Positions 17,355 through 27,178 of a DNA stretch of 64,000 nt are shown here, piece after piece. Both the position numbers and the translations under genes were made by a program. Position 1 is the stretch's first letter. Each line of letters opens with the position of its first letter. Source of the stretch: Candidatus Izimoplasma sp. ZiA1 (GTDB taxonomy: Bacteria; Bacillota_I; Bacilli_A; Izemoplasmatales; Izemoplasmataceae); NCBI GenBank assembly GCA_002285055.1, contig NQYJ01000007.1:44977-108976 (forward strand), written 5' to 3'. Under the pieces are notes generated by a model, which was not told where the DNA came from, ran no database searches, and saw only the letters and a program-made list of their open reading frames with translations.

Positions 17355-17380
17355 AAAGGAGCTTTTTGCTCCTTTTTTTT
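17353..17380 (+). terminator. Intrinsic terminator after first antiporter
   Basis: AAAAAGGAGC-TTTTT-GCTCCTTTTT with a T run, starting inside the stop codon. Confidence 0.85.
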
Positions 17381-17410
17381 GTGGTAATTGGAGTTTTTTA
17401 TTTTTTTCTC

Positions 17411-17439
17411 TTGAAAAATGATAGTTTGAGGAGTAAAAT
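17411..17439 (+). promoter_or_regulatory. Promoter of the second antiporter
   Basis: TTGAAA, 17-base spacer, TAAAAT, giving a leader of about 30 bases before the ATG at 17477. Confidence 0.65.
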
Positions 17440-17476
17440 ATCACATGGTGAATTTATATTATATATATGAAAGAAG

Positions 17477-18754
17477 ATGACTGATTTGTTGAATATTTTA
17501 TCAAGTAGTAATGTTGCGAACTACGAAGCGTTACTTGTTATGGGTACTATCGTAGTTGTAGGAATGTTTGTGGGAAAACTTTTTGAAAGAATTAAAATCC
17601 CAAACATCACAGGTTATATTTTTGCAGGATTAATTTTAGGTTTTGTTTTATTCCAAATTGGTCTTGATGATATTGTACATATGTTAGAAATAGTTTCAAG
17701 TGTTGCATTAGGATTTATCGCTTATGGAATTGGGAGAGAACTTATTTTCTCTAAGTTAAGAAAAAGTGGTAAGGAAGTCATCGTTATTACGATAATGCAA
17801 GCAGTATTTACAACTGCAATTGTTTCACTTGGATTAATTTTATTTAAAGTTCCAGTAGCTGTAGCATTAATTTTTGGTGCAATTGCAACTGCAACTGAAC
17901 CAGCATCAATTATGTTGCTTACAAAGAGAATGAAGACTAAAGGACCTTTAACAGATACTTTAATACCTCTTGTAGGGTTAGACGATGCTGTAGGGATTGT
18001 TATCTTTGGTATTCTACTAAGTGTAGGTAAATCTCTTAATAGTGGAGCAGAGCTTCATATAAGTGAAATTATACTAGATCCAGCCTTAGAAGTAATCTTT
18101 AGTATTCTAATTGGTGTAGCTATTGGGTTATTCTGTGGATTTATTATTAAAAGTGTTAAAGCAAGAAATGATGATAAGTACGAAACATTTTTAAATGTTA
18201 GCATCTTTGGAGTTTTTGCTGCTGTAGCAATTTCTAAAATTGGATTTAATATTGGTGATTTACAAATACATTTATCACCTATCTTAACACCTATGGTTCT
18301 TGGGGTAACTGTTGCTAATATCGTTTCTAGAGTTAGATCTCACGAAATGGATTTAGCTGTGGATAAGTTTACACCTCCAATTTTAATAGCTTTCTTTACT
18401 CTAGCTGGTGCTGAGTTGATAAGTGCATTTTTAAATCAAAGCAATATTGCATACGGGGCAATGATAACTACTATTGTTTTATATATTACTTTAAGAATAG
18501 TTGGTAAGATATCTGGAGCATGGGTTGGTGCAAAAATGATGCATTCTGTGGACTCAGTTAGAAAATATCTTGGAATCAGTTTATTACCACAAGCAGGAGT
18601 TGCTCTTGGTATGGCTTATCAAGCGAGAACTGATTTTGCTGAACATGGTGTTACAATATTAATAGTTATTTTAGTAGCAACATTATTCTATGCATTAATT
18701 GGACCTATTGGGGTTAAATACTCATTGATTAAAGCAAAAGAAACAAACGTATAA
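17477..18754 (+). CDS. CPA2 family cation:proton antiporter (second copy)
   Basis: 425 residues, about 12 membrane segments, paralogous to the gene just upstream. It shares RIKIPNITGYIFAGLILG, GYGIGREL (written AYGIGRELIF), GAIATATEPASIMLL, PLVGLDDAVGIVIF and FFTLAGAEL. TAPAP in the first copy is TEPAS here, close to the ion site, which may change selectivity. No RCK domain is present. It has its own promoter and terminator, so the two antiporters can be expressed independently. The ribosome site before ATG 17477 is weak (AAAGAAG). Ion specificity unknown. Confidence 0.85.
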   Translation: MTDLLNILSSSNVANYEALLVMGTIVVVGMFVGKLFERIKIPNITGYIFAGLILGFVLFQIGLDDIVHMLEIVSSVALGFIAYGIGRELIFSKLRKSGKEVIVITIMQAVFTTAIVSLGLILFKVPVAVALIFGAIATATEPASIMLLTKRMKTKGPLTDTLIPLVGLDDAVGIVIFGILLSVGKSLNSGAELHISEIILDPALEVIFSILIGVAIGLFCGFIIKSVKARNDDKYETFLNVSIFGVFAAVAISKIGFNIGDLQIHLSPILTPMVLGVTVANIVSRVRSHEMDLAVDKFTPPILIAFFTLAGAELISAFLNQSNIAYGAMITTIVLYITLRIVGKISGAWVGAKMMHSVDSVRKYLGISLLPQAGVALGMAYQARTDFAEHGVTILIVILVATLFYALIGPIGVKYSLIKAKETNV

Positions 18755-18760
18755 TAAATT

Positions 18761-18797
18761 AAAAGCAGTTCACAAATTAAGTGAACTGCTTTTTTTA
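18761..18797. terminator. Bidirectional terminator
   Basis: Thirteen-base perfect stem AAAAGCAGTTCAC/GTGAACTGCTTTT around AAATTAA, followed by T7. It separates the antiporter from the convergent speB end. Confidence 0.85.
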
Positions 18798-18803
18798 TAG
18801 TTA

Positions 18804-19640
18804 TTAAATTATCATTAATAATTCTCTTATGACTTTAGTAGCGACTAAGTTAGAAGATTTAGAAGGGTCGTGTTCAGGAGATAATTCAACAACATCAGCT
18901 CCAACGATATTTAAACCTTTTAGTGATAAAATTGCATTGTGTAATTCTTTGAATGTTAATCCACCTGCTTCAGGCGTACCAGTTCCTGGCATAATAGATG
19001 GATCTAAAACATCTAAATCAATCGTAATGTAAACTGGTTTGTTGTTAAGTAAGTGAAGAATATCTTTTATTGTATTAGCACTAAATTTTTCAATGTAATT
19101 ATGTTTTTCTGCAAATTGAAATTCTTCCTTTAACCCTGAACGAATACCAAATTGGTAAATTTTATTATCACCAATAAGATCATGAATTCTCTTCATAACA
19201 GATGCGTGAGAGAATTTTCCACCTGAAAACTCTTGTCTTAAATCTGTATGAGCATCAAAATGGATAATTTGACAATTAGGATATTTTTCATATACAGCTT
19301 TAAATGCAGGGTAAGTAACTAAATGTTCTCCACCTATCATAAAAGGGGTTTTATCATCATTAAGTATTTTTTTTGTCGCGTTATATAACTCGTCTAATAC
19401 TTGATTTTTTTCACCGTATGACAATTCAATATCACCAATATCAGATATTTTCATATCCTCTAGATCCTTATTTTGATAGGGGCTATATGTTTCAATAGCA
19501 TCACTATCTAAACGAATAGCATTTGGTGCAAATCTTGTTCCTGGTTTAAAAGAAGTAGTACCATCATATGGAGCACCAAAAACAACTATTTCTGATTCAT
19601 CATATAGCTTATCACAACCAAGTAACTGTAATCTATTCAT
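18804..19640 (-). CDS. speB: Agmatinase
   Basis: 278 residues of the ureohydrolase family, hydrolysing agmatine to putrescine and urea. Binuclear manganese ligands are in MIGGEHLVTYP near 103, HFDAHTDLRQEF near 127-138 and TIDLDVLDPSIMPGTGTPE near 203-221. It is the last gene of the minus-strand metK-speD-speA-speE-speB operon and its ATG lies 8 bases inside the end of speE. The adjacent arginine decarboxylase and spermidine synthase make agmatine the natural substrate rather than arginine. Length and motifs are typical; nothing is missing. Confidence 0.92.
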   Translation of the reverse strand: MNRLQLLGCDKLYDESEIVVFGAPYDGTTSFKPGTRFAPNAIRLDSDAIETYSPYQNKDLEDMKISDIGDIELSYGEKNQVLDELYNATKKILNDDKTPFMIGGEHLVTYPAFKAVYEKYPNCQIIHFDAHTDLRQEFSGGKFSHASVMKRIHDLIGDNKIYQFGIRSGLKEEFQFAEKHNYIEKFSANTIKDILHLLNNKPVYITIDLDVLDPSIMPGTGTPEAGGLTFKELHNAILSLKGLNIVGADVVELSPEHDPSKSSNLVATKVIRELLMII

Positions 19641-20493
19641 TGTTTAGTAAATCCTTTACATATGTAGGAAGCATAAATGCTGCCTTATGAAGGTCACTGT
19701 TGTAATATTTAGTCTTTAATCCAAATTTTTCCCAAACCTCAGGTTTATGATCTGTTAGTGGATTATATTTTTTTGACGCAAATCCAAATAACCAATGTCC
19801 TGAAGGATAAGTTGTTTGATGGAATTGATAAACTTTTGCAATTGGAAAAGTTTGTTTTATTTTGCTATGAGAACGTTTCATTTCTCTTTGATCTCTTTCA
19901 AAATATGGAGACTCATGTTGGTTAATTAGTATTCCATCTTCTTTTAAAACGCGATAACAATTGTTGTAAAAATCAAATGTAAACAATCCTTCACCAGGAC
20001 CAACTGGATCAGTTGAGTCTACTAGAATTAAATCATAATAATTTTCCTCATGGTTTTTAACGAATGCTAAACCATCTTCAAAATATAAGTTTATTCTAGA
20101 ATCATTATCTAGCTTGTTTGCTGTAAGGGGTAAATATTTTTGACTGAGTCTTACAACTCTTTCATCAATTTCAACCATATCGATTTGCTCGATTGTTTTA
20201 TATCTAGAAATTTCACGAGCAGTACCACCATCACCACCACCAATAATTAAAACTTTTTTGATGTCTGGGTTCACGGCCATTGAAACATGGCTGATCATAT
20301 CGTGATAACAAAACTCATCTTTTTCATTTACCATCATCAATCCATCAAGTGTAAAGAAAGTTCCGAATGTATTTGATTTGAAAAATTCAATTTTTTGAAA
20401 TGGTGTTTGTTCTTCGTACAATTTTTCTTCATATTTAATCGAAAAATGACATTCATCTGTCCATGGTTCTGTGTACCAGTTTTCTTTTTTCAT
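19633..20493 (-). CDS. speE: Spermidine synthase
   Basis: 286 residues. It transfers the aminopropyl group from decarboxylated AdoMet to putrescine. The Rossmann methyltransferase-like core shows VLIIGGGDGGTARE near 85-98, VEIDERVV near 108, and the catalytic loop LVDSTDPVGPGEGLF near 156-170 with the conserved Asp. The N-terminal WYTEPWTDECHFSIKYEEKLYEEQTPFQKIE is the usual start. The frame opens with a GTG at 20502, but that codon overlaps the Shine-Dalgarno; the ATG at 20493 behind AGGAGTGAATC is the real start. It overlaps speB by 8 bases. Confidence 0.93.
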   Translation of the reverse strand: MKKENWYTEPWTDECHFSIKYEEKLYEEQTPFQKIEFFKSNTFGTFFTLDGLMMVNEKDEFCYHDMISHVSMAVNPDIKKVLIIGGGDGGTAREISRYKTIEQIDMVEIDERVVRLSQKYLPLTANKLDNDSRINLYFEDGLAFVKNHEENYYDLILVDSTDPVGPGEGLFTFDFYNNCYRVLKEDGILINQHESPYFERDQREMKRSHSKIKQTFPIAKVYQFHQTTYPSGHWLFGFASKKYNPLTDHKPEVWEKFGLKTKYYNSDLHKAAFMLPTYVKDLLNNE

Positions 20494-20504
20494 ATGATTC
20501 ACTC

Positions 20505-21959
20505 CTATTCTTTAATAACACTAACTAAGATAGAACTTTTAACTTCGTCACTACCTAAGGTTACATTACCTTGTTTGTTTAAAAATAAATAATACTCAAT
20601 TACTTCTTTAGAAATTAGTTCTCCAGGATTTACTAATGGAATTCCTGGTGGATATATCATAATAGATTTTCCTGCAATTTTATTTTCGGAATCTAGTAAA
20701 TCAACAATCTCTTTTTCCATAAAGAAAGCCTCTCTTGGTGTATAAACCATTTTCGGAATAAATGTAGGAATATGAATCTTATATTTTTTAGTAGTTGAAT
20801 ATTTATTTGAAATATCTGTTAATGCTTCAAGAAGTTTATTTACTTTATTTAAATCATCACCAATACTAATTATTACAAGAACAACATTTGTTTCACCAAG
20901 TTCAACTTGGATATTGTATTTATCTCTTAATAAATCATAAAGTTCAAAACCAGTAATTCCAAGTTTTTTTGTATTTAAAACAAGTTTTGATGGATCATAA
21001 TTAGTTACTGAATCATTATTTAATAACGGATTTATATATGATATATTTGGTAATTTATCAATTTCGCTTCTTAAATAATTTGTTAAGCTGATTATATTTT
21101 CCGTAATTTCATCTTTATGTTTGTAAAAATGATATCTAGCAATATCAAGTGATGATAGTAATAAATAACTCGCGCTTGAAGTTTGAGCTAAGTTTATTAC
21201 ACTTCTTACTGTTGAATGAGAGATTCTTTTCTCGTTATGTAATAAGACGCTAGCTTGAGTTAAGGCACCTGCAGTTTTATGAACTGATGTAGTTGCCATA
21301 TCTGCACCATATTTCATAGCTGAATCTGGAAATTTATCACTATAAGGAAAATGAGCACCATGTGATTCATCAACAATAACTTTGATGTCTAATTTATGGC
21401 AATGTTCAATAACTTCTTTTAAGTTTTGAGTATGACCAAAATATGTTGGATTTAAAAGCAAAATAGCTTTTACATCCTTGTTTTGGTTAATTGTGTTAAT
21501 TATATCACTTGTTTTTAATCCTTCACTAATCCCTGTTTCTAAATCAATTGTAGGATTAATGTAGATAGGAATTGCACCACTAAAAACAAGAGCATTAATA
21601 GCTGATTTATGGATATTTCTAGGGATAATGATTTTTTCATTTGGTTTTACTGCAGAAAGAATCATGTTTTGAATCCCTGAAGTACTTCCGTTAACTAAGA
21701 AATACGCTCTGTCACAATTATATAATTGTGCATATAAATCCTCAGCCTCTTTAATAACACCGGTTGGATGGCTAAGCATATCTAAAGGTTTTAAACTGTT
21801 GATGTCAATTTTAAATATTTCCTCACCAACTAAGTCTTTAAATTCACTTGATATTCCTTGTCCTCTTTTGTGACCTGGGACGTCAAATGATAATTTCTCA
21901 TCATTTAGACCGTACTTAAGAAGAGCATCAAATAGAGGTTTTTTTGATTGGTTAATCAA
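20505..21959 (-). CDS. speA: Arginine decarboxylase (Orn/Lys/Arg decarboxylase family)
   Basis: 484 residues, fold-type I PLP enzyme. PGHKRGQG near 28-35, [15 protein letters not shown] near 88-102, [13 protein letters not shown] near 192-204 and the Schiff-base lysine in [15 protein letters not shown] near 220-234 are conserved. The length fits the short Firmicute SpeA type, not the larger biodegradative enzymes. Arginine is the likely substrate because agmatinase is in the same operon; lysine or ornithine cannot be excluded by motif alone. The start codon is TTG at 21959, which aligns with the family N-terminus, and it lies 8 bases inside the end of speD. Confidence 0.87.
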   Translation of the reverse strand: MINQSKKPLFDALLKYGLNDEKLSFDVPGHKRGQGISSEFKDLVGEEIFKIDINSLKPLDMLSHPTGVIKEAEDLYAQLYNCDRAYFLVNGSTSGIQNMILSAVKPNEKIIIPRNIHKSAINALVFSGAIPIYINPTIDLETGISEGLKTSDIINTINQNKDVKAILLLNPTYFGHTQNLKEVIEHCHKLDIKVIVDESHGAHFPYSDKFPDSAMKYGADMATTSVHKTAGALTQASVLLHNEKRISHSTVRSVINLAQTSSASYLLLSSLDIARYHFYKHKDEITENIISLTNYLRSEIDKLPNISYINPLLNNDSVTNYDPSKLVLNTKKLGITGFELYDLLRDKYNIQVELGETNVVLVIISIGDDLNKVNKLLEALTDISNKYSTTKKYKIHIPTFIPKMVYTPREAFFMEKEIVDLLDSENKIAGKSIMIYPPGIPLVNPGELISKEVIEYYLFLNKQGNVTLGSDEVKSSILVSVIKE

Positions 21960-22752
21960 AATTCTTACCGTAAAAAATTTCTTTCATTTCTGTTTCTAAT
22001 AAATCAATCATTCTTTTTTGTTCTTCAACCGGATATTCTGATACATCTTTATCAAGAAGATAATCATCTAGGTTTAAGTTGTTAAGCATCATTTTAGTGT
22101 GGAAAATGTTTTCTTGATAAACATTAACATCAATTAGATTATATCTCTTAATTGTTTCTTCTGAGATGAAGTTTTGGATAGAAGAAACAGCGTGATCTTT
22201 AAATAATTTTTTACCATCATTATTTCTAGTGAAACCTCTAACTTTATAATCTAAAGAGATAATATCAGAATCAAAAGAATCAATTAAATAATCAAGAGCA
22301 TTTAGTGGTGAAATCTCACCGCATGTTGAAACATCGATATCTACTCTAAAAGTGGATACCCCATTTTGAGGATGACTCTCTGGATATGTATGAACTGTTA
22401 GATGTGATTTATCTAAGTGAGTAACTATTGTTTCATTTAATGGTGTTAAGATACCATTATTACAAGAAGGATCAATTGCGTAAAGAGGAACTTCCTCTTC
22501 ACTAATTAATACTGTTACGCTTGCCCCTTGAGGTTCGTAATCTTGTTTTGATACATTTAAGATACTAGCACCAATACGATCAGCTACATTTTGTAGGATG
22601 TTCATTAATCGTTGTGAGTTATATATTTCATCGATATACTCGATATATTTTTTTCTGTCTTCCTCAGTTTCAGTTATACAAACATCATAAATATTAAAAC
22701 TTAATGATTTTGTAAGATTGTTGAATCCATATAGAGCAAGTTTATTTTTCAT
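21952..22752 (-). CDS. speD: S-adenosylmethionine decarboxylase proenzyme
   Basis: 266 residues, the long prokaryotic class 1A type (E. coli SpeD is 264). The self-cleavage site that forms the pyruvoyl cofactor is Lys115-Ser116 in [27 protein letters not shown] further on is the conserved proton-donor cysteine region. It supplies the aminopropyl donor for SpeE. The frame continues 3 codons upstream to a GTG, but the ATG at 22752 sits behind AGGTGAG and is chosen. metK ends 12 bases upstream. Use of the E. coli-like class rather than the short B. subtilis-like class is worth noting in a low-GC Gram-positive background. Confidence 0.9.
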   Translation of the reverse strand: MKNKLALYGFNNLTKSLSFNIYDVCITETEEDRKKYIEYIDEIYNSQRLMNILQNVADRIGASILNVSKQDYEPQGASVTVLISEEEVPLYAIDPSCNNGILTPLNETIVTHLDKSHLTVHTYPESHPQNGVSTFRVDIDVSTCGEISPLNALDYLIDSFDSDIISLDYKVRGFTRNNDGKKLFKDHAVSSIQNFISEETIKRYNLIDVNVYQENIFHTKMMLNNLNLDDYLLDKDVSEYPVEEQKRMIDLLETEMKEIFYGKNFD

Positions 22753-22764
22753 GTTTCTCACCTG

Positions 22765-23922
22765 TTATAAGTATTTTTTTAATGCTTCGACTTTATCTAG
22801 TTTTTCCCATGGAAGGTCTAAATCTAATCGACCAAAATGTCCATATGCTGCAGTTTGTTTGAAGATAGGTCTTCTAAGATCTAAAGTATCAATAATTCCT
22901 TTTGGAGTTAAGTTGAAGTTTTCTTCAATTGCTTTAACGATAACATCTTCACTAACTTTTTCAGTTCCAAATGTAAATACACGGATACTTGTTGGTTGAG
23001 ATACACCAATAGCATATGATAATTGAATTTCACATTTATCTGCTAAGCCAGCTGCAACTACATTTTTTGCTACATATCTTGATGCATAAGCAGCACTTCT
23101 ATCAACTTTTGTACAATCTTTACCAGAGAATGCTCCACCACCGTGACGGCTAAATCCACCATAAGTATCTACGATGATTTTACGACCAGTTACACCAGCA
23201 TCACCATGAGGTCCACCAATAATAAATTGTCCAGTAGGATTAATATAAATTTTTGTTTCTTCATCAACTAATTCACTAGGAATTATTAAGTCAATAACAT
23301 GATTTCTAATATCTTTTCTGATTTGATCTTGAGATACTTTATCACTATGTTGAGAAGAAACTACAATAGCATCAATTCTCATTAGATTATCTTCTTGATC
23401 ATATTCAACAGTTACTTGTGTTTTTCCATCTGGTCTTAAGTATGGCAATGTACCATCTTTTCTAACTTTAGTTAATTGTCTTGCTAACTTATGTGAAAAG
23501 TTAATAGCATGAGGCATATACTCTTCGGTTTCATTTGTTGCAAAACCAAACATAATCCCTTGATCTCCTGCGCCTTGAGAATGATCATCACCCTCACCCT
23601 CATTAACACCTTGAGCGATGTCTGGTGATTGTGGATCAATTGCTACTAAAACAGCTAAATTTTCAGCATCAAATCCATATTTTCCACGGTCATAACCGAT
23701 TTCTTTTACAGTTTGTCTAACTACTTTTTGAATGTCTACATATGCAGTTGTAGTAATTTCACCTGCTATTAATACTAGACCTGTTGTTACACTTGTTTCA
23801 CATGCAACACGTGCCATAGGGTCTTTCTCTAAAATTGCATCTAAAATTGCATCACTGATTTGATCACAGATCTTATCTGGATGTCCTTCAGTTACAGATT
23901 CAGACGTAAATAATTTTCTCAT
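22765..23922 (-). CDS. metK: S-adenosylmethionine synthase
   Basis: 385 residues. It makes AdoMet from methionine and ATP. Conserved strings include [17 protein letters not shown] at the N-terminus, [18 protein letters not shown] near 107-124, [20 protein letters not shown] near 237-256 and the glycine-rich [19 protein letters not shown] near 261-279. It is the first gene of the polyamine operon, preceded by AGGAGG and a near-consensus promoter. Placement with speD channels AdoMet toward spermidine, although this may be the only metK of the cell and then also serves methylation. Confidence 0.96.
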   Translation of the reverse strand: MRKLFTSESVTEGHPDKICDQISDAILDAILEKDPMARVACETSVTTGLVLIAGEITTTAYVDIQKVVRQTVKEIGYDRGKYGFDAENLAVLVAIDPQSPDIAQGVNEGEGDDHSQGAGDQGIMFGFATNETEEYMPHAINFSHKLARQLTKVRKDGTLPYLRPDGKTQVTVEYDQEDNLMRIDAIVVSSQHSDKVSQDQIRKDIRNHVIDLIIPSELVDEETKIYINPTGQFIIGGPHGDAGVTGRKIIVDTYGGFSRHGGGAFSGKDCTKVDRSAAYASRYVAKNVVAAGLADKCEIQLSYAIGVSQPTSIRVFTFGTEKVSEDVIVKAIEENFNLTPKGIIDTLDLRRPIFKQTAAYGHFGRLDLDLPWEKLDKVEALKKYL

Positions 23923-23986
23923 AATAAAACCTCCTAAGTGTTTTTCTTTATCTTTATTATATTACATATTATTATTATGCTAAATT

Positions 23987-24015
23987 ATTGTATAAATAAT
24001 CTTAAAAAAAGTCAA
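23987..24015 (-). promoter_or_regulatory. Promoter of the metK-spe operon
   Basis: Minus-strand TTGACT, exact 17-base spacer, TACAAT. The leader is about 58 bases, too short for a known SAM riboswitch. Confidence 0.75.
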
Positions 24016-24042
24016 CAAAAATATATATAAAATAAACTCTAG

Positions 24043-24059
24043 GTTTAGTTATACTAAAC
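24043..24059. repeat. Perfect inverted repeat upstream of the metK promoter
   Basis: GTTTAGT-TAT-ACTAAAC, seven-base arms and a three-base centre, 28 bases upstream of the -35. Its place suggests an activator or repressor site, but no regulator gene is adjacent. Confidence 0.4.
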
Positions 24060-24075
24060 ATTTACCGTAAAAAAT

Positions 24076-24104
24076 AAAGGATTGTCAAAAATCGACTATC
24101 CTTT
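24076..24104 (-). terminator. Terminator of the yidD-bcp transcript
   Basis: On the minus strand AAAGGATAGTC pairs with GACAATCCTTT (one A/A mismatch) and is followed by a T-rich stretch. The stem contains the bcp stop codon. Confidence 0.7.
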
Positions 24105-24539
24105 TATATAATCTAAAACGTTTTTTGCATGATCTTTCGCAGTGATTTTTCTCCACTCTTTGATAATTTTTCCTTCTTCATCAAGAATGAATGTGCTTCT
24201 TAAAATTCCTATATACTTTTTACCATACATACTCTTTTCTTTAAGAACATCAAACTCTTTGACTAATTCCTCATTAACATCACTTAATAATATTAAATCT
24301 AGTTCTTGTCTTTTCATAAAGTTTTGATGTGATTTTACAGTATCTCTACTTACACCGAATACTTGGTATCCTAGTTCGGCAAATTCATCTTTTAAACATG
24401 TAAAATCTTTTGCTTCTAAAGTACAACCAGACGTATTGTCTTTTGGATAAAAGTATAGAACTACTCTTTTTCCTAAATAATCTCTTAGTTTATACAATTT
24501 ATCATCACTACCAGTGACTTCTATATCTAAATAATTCAT
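24096..24539 (-). CDS. bcp: Thioredoxin-dependent peroxiredoxin, Bcp type
   Basis: 147 residues of the PrxQ/Bcp family, cytosolic, reducing hydroperoxides with electrons from thioredoxin. The peroxidatic cysteine is C39 in [16 protein letters not shown]. In typical Bcp the resolving cysteine follows five positions later (C-x4-C); here that position is Lys44, and the next cysteine is C48. It may therefore resolve through C48 or work as a one-cysteine enzyme. The ATG has GGGAGG upstream and overlaps the yidD stop by 4 bases (ATGA). Family assignment is secure. Confidence 0.9.
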   Translation of the reverse strand: MNYLDIEVTGSDDKLYKLRDYLGKRVVLYFYPKDNTSGCTLEAKDFTCLKDEFAELGYQVFGVSRDTVKSHQNFMKRQELDLILLSDVNEELVKEFDVLKEKSMYGKKYIGILRSTFILDEEGKIIKEWRKITAKDHAKNVLDYIKG

Positions 24540-24772
24540 TTGGATTCCTCCCTTTCTTTTTTAGATTTTGGGACTGGATCATATCCACCTTTACTTAAAG
24601 GGTTACATCTCAAGATGCGCCACACGCTAAGCAAACTTGCGTAAAAGAAATTATGTTTTTCGTAAGCTTCCTTAGAATAACTTGAACAAGAAGGGTGGTA
24701 TCTACAGGTTGGATTAGAGTTTTCAGTATTTTTTTTATATGCATTAATTAGTTTTAACATTATCTTGTTCAT
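24536..24772 (-). CDS. yidD: Membrane protein insertion efficiency factor YidD
   Basis: 78 residues. The family core is complete: [21 protein letters not shown] near 19-39, [18 protein letters not shown] near 50-67, with the three invariant cysteines. YidD assists YidC/Sec insertion of inner-membrane proteins. The frame extends upstream to 24820, but the ATG at 24772 follows GAGGTG and matches the family start. It ends in TGA, one of the cases showing that TGA is a stop in this genome. rpmH, rnpA and yidC, usual neighbours elsewhere, are absent; instead it is coupled to bcp. Confidence 0.92.
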   Translation of the reverse strand: MNKIMLKLINAYKKNTENSNPTCRYHPSCSSYSKEAYEKHNFFYASLLSVWRILRCNPLSKGGYDPVPKSKKEREESK

Positions 24773-24930
24773 ATCTAACACCTCTACCTCTATTCTAACA
24801 AACGCCAGCCAATAGTACAATTATTTTGAATTTTTATTGTTTTTTAGTTTCAAAAAGGATATAATTTTTACGAAAACATGAATAGGTCTTCATGTTTATG
24901 AACTGTTCTTTTTTAAACCTTCTTTTTTTG

Positions 24931-24960
24931 TTAGACAAAACAACTAAAAAAATATATAAT
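24931..24960 (+). promoter_or_regulatory. Promoter of the ytxK-ackA operon
   Basis: TTAGAC at 24931, 18-base spacer, TATAAT at 24955-24960. The start point would fall about 9 bases before the ATG at 24976, which rules out the longer frame beginning at 24892. Confidence 0.65.
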
Positions 24961-24975
24961 ACATTTGGTGATAAA

Positions 24976-25938
24976 ATGGTAGATAAAATTAAAGTAGAAA
25001 AGTTTTACGACTATTTTGATGAAGTAGCTAATTTACTATATGATTTTAATGGAACATCTTATATTGAAGGTATGATTTATGCTTTTGATTTATTGATGGG
25101 AAAATCAGATGTAAATAGCGAATTTCCTGATGATATAAAACTTAAAATTCAAGAAGCTTTTGATATGATTTTACAAATCAAATTAAATGCTGAGGAATTA
25201 CGAAAAAGCGTCCAACTAGGACTTTTAAAAGGATTTAAACATGCTAATTATTCTAATGAAATGATGACTCCTGATTCAATAGGTATATTCATTGCATACT
25301 TAATTAGAAAACTGTATAAGGATCAAAAAATTAATTCAATATTTGATCCACTTATAGGTACCTCAAATTTAGTTTTAACAATCCTTAATCAATTAGGCGA
25401 AGACATCAAAGTAGTTGGTGTTGAGGATAATGAATTTAGTGCTAACTTAGCCAAGTCATTCATTGATTTAGTTGACTATGAAAATGAGATTTTTATGCAA
25501 GATACATTATCATTTTTAAATGGTAATTTTGACTTAATAGTTACCGATTTACCAAAAGATGATAAAACACATCAGTTTTACTTTCCTTATGGAGTAATTA
25601 GTCATCATATAAATAATCTTAAAGATGGTGGTTATTTTATAGCTTTAATTGAAAATGATTTTTTTGAGAAAAAAAACAGTGACGTTTTTAAAAAGCAAAT
25701 TGATGAGAGTGCTTATATATTTGGGTTAATTAAACTAAGTGAGACTTTGTTTAATAATAGTAGTAAAAGCATTTTAATCTTAAGAAAAAAAGGAGAATTA
25801 GTTTTTAAGGAAAACAAATTCTTGCTTGTAGATTTACCGTCATTTAGTGACTTAAATAACTTTAATAAAGTTATAAATAATATAGACAATTGGTTTAAAA
25901 CAAGAGAGGTTGAATTAAATGAAAATAATCGCAGTTAA
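24976..25938 (+). CDS. YtxK-like class I SAM-dependent methyltransferase
   Basis: 320 residues resembling N6-adenine DNA methyltransferases. An N-terminal helical part (about 1-110) is followed by [31 protein letters not shown] (SAM motif I position) and VTDLPKDD where true adenine methylases have NPPF or NPPY. Bacillus YtxK, also encoded directly before ackA, has the same DLP-type change, so gene order and motif agree. The methylated substrate is unknown. The ATG at 24976 follows GGTGAT. Its end overlaps ackA by 20 bases, indicating translational coupling. Confidence 0.75.
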   Translation: MVDKIKVEKFYDYFDEVANLLYDFNGTSYIEGMIYAFDLLMGKSDVNSEFPDDIKLKIQEAFDMILQIKLNAEELRKSVQLGLLKGFKHANYSNEMMTPDSIGIFIAYLIRKLYKDQKINSIFDPLIGTSNLVLTILNQLGEDIKVVGVEDNEFSANLAKSFIDLVDYENEIFMQDTLSFLNGNFDLIVTDLPKDDKTHQFYFPYGVISHHINNLKDGGYFIALIENDFFEKKNSDVFKKQIDESAYIFGLIKLSETLFNNSSKSILILRKKGELVFKENKFLLVDLPSFSDLNNFNKVINNIDNWFKTREVELNENNRS

Positions 25939-27103
25939 TGCAGGTAGTTCATCACTTAAATTTCAATTATTGCAAATGCCTAGTGAAACAGTAATCACTA
26001 GTGGATTAGTTGAAAGAATTGGTTTAAATGATGCAGTGTTTACTATTAAAGTAAACGGAGAAAAAATTAGTGAAGTATCAGAAATTCCCGATCATCAAGT
26101 TGCTGTACAATTATTACTTAATAAACTATTAGACTTAAAAATAGTAGAATCTTTTGATGAGATTACAGGTGTAGGTCATCGTGTTGTTCATGGTGGAGAA
26201 AAATTTAGTGATTCAATTTTAATTACTGATGAAGTTATTAAAGCTATTGAAGAAGTTAGTGATTTAGCTCCATTACATAATCCAGCAAATTTAACTGGGA
26301 TTAAAGCATTTAATGAAGTTTTAACAAATGCTCCAAGTGTTGCTGTGTTTGATACTGCTTTCCATCAAACAATGTCAGAAGAAGTTTATATGTATAGTGT
26401 TCCTTACGAATGGTATGAAAAATACGGTGTTCGTAAATATGGTTTCCACGGTACAAGTCATAAATTTGTTTCACAAAGAGCAGCAGAAATGTTAAATAAA
26501 CCAATAGAAGATACAAAAATAATTGTATGTCATGTTGGTAATGGTGCTAGTATTTGTGCTATTGAAGGTGGTAAAAGTGTTGATACATCAATGGGGTTCA
26601 CACCTTTAGCAGGTATTTCAATGGGTACAAGAAGTGGAGATATTGATCCAGCTATCGTTGAGTATATTTCTACAAAAGAAAATAAGAACATTCAAGAAGT
26701 TATGTCTGAGTTAAACAAAAAATCAGGTTATCTTGGTTTAAGTGAATTATCAAGTGATTCACGTGACTTATGGGCTGCTGCTGACAAAGGTGATAAAAAG
26801 TCAATGTTAGCAATAAAAAAACAAGTAAAAATGATTTCAGATTATATTGGGGCTTACTATTTATTAATGGGTGGTGTTGATGCAATTTGTTTCACTGCTG
26901 GTGTTGGTGAAAATGCTGCTGAAACTAGAACTATGATTGCTGATAAAGTTGCTGTTTTAGGAGCAATTATGGATGAAAGCTTAAATGATGTAAGAGGAAT
27001 TGAAAGAATTATTTCTACAGAAGATTCTAAAGTTAAACTTATGTTAATCCCAACTAATGAAGAAGTAATGATCGCAAGAGATACTGTTAGATTAATTAAA
27101 TAA
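25919..27103 (+). CDS. ackA: Acetate kinase
   Basis: 394 residues of the ASKHA-fold acetate kinase family, interconverting acetyl phosphate plus ADP with acetate plus ATP, a main route of fermentative energy gain. [12 protein letters not shown] (phosphate-1) opens the protein; [11 protein letters not shown] near 82, FDTAFHQTM near 143, [12 protein letters not shown] near 170, CHVGNGASI near 203 and [11 protein letters not shown] near 232 are all intact, as is the late GVGENA. It lies behind the YtxK-like gene as in Bacillus. pta is not in the window. Length and motifs are standard. Confidence 0.96.
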   Translation: MKIIAVNAGSSSLKFQLLQMPSETVITSGLVERIGLNDAVFTIKVNGEKISEVSEIPDHQVAVQLLLNKLLDLKIVESFDEITGVGHRVVHGGEKFSDSILITDEVIKAIEEVSDLAPLHNPANLTGIKAFNEVLTNAPSVAVFDTAFHQTMSEEVYMYSVPYEWYEKYGVRKYGFHGTSHKFVSQRAAEMLNKPIEDTKIIVCHVGNGASICAIEGGKSVDTSMGFTPLAGISMGTRSGDIDPAIVEYISTKENKNIQEVMSELNKKSGYLGLSELSSDSRDLWAAADKGDKKSMLAIKKQVKMISDYIGAYYLLMGGVDAICFTAGVGENAAETRTMIADKVAVLGAIMDESLNDVRGIERIISTEDSKVKLMLIPTNEEVMIARDTVRLIK

Positions 27104-27116
27104 TAAATTTTAAAGT

Positions 27117-27178
27117 AAAAGATAGTTTTTAAGAGTATTATCCCAATAGGAGGGAAAATATGAAAAAAACTATCTTTT
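27117..27178 (+). promoter_or_regulatory. Long-range stem enclosing the ribosome site and start codon of the next gene
   Basis: AAAAGATAGTTTTT (27117-27130) is perfectly complementary to AAAAACTATCTTTT (27165-27178). The 34-base loop holds the AGGAGGG ribosome site and the ATG at 27160; the right arm encodes residues 3-7. T-rich sequence follows, so it could end ackA transcripts or act as a translational structure. Confidence 0.5.

Noticed and set aside
23923..23990. SAM riboswitch before metK
   Set aside because: The promoter at 23987-24015 leaves about 58 bases of leader, too short for SAM-I, and no conserved core was recognisable.
24892..24975. Upstream start for the YtxK-like protein
   Set aside because: The TATAAT box lies within that extension and AGGTGAT-like GGTGAT precedes the ATG at 24976.
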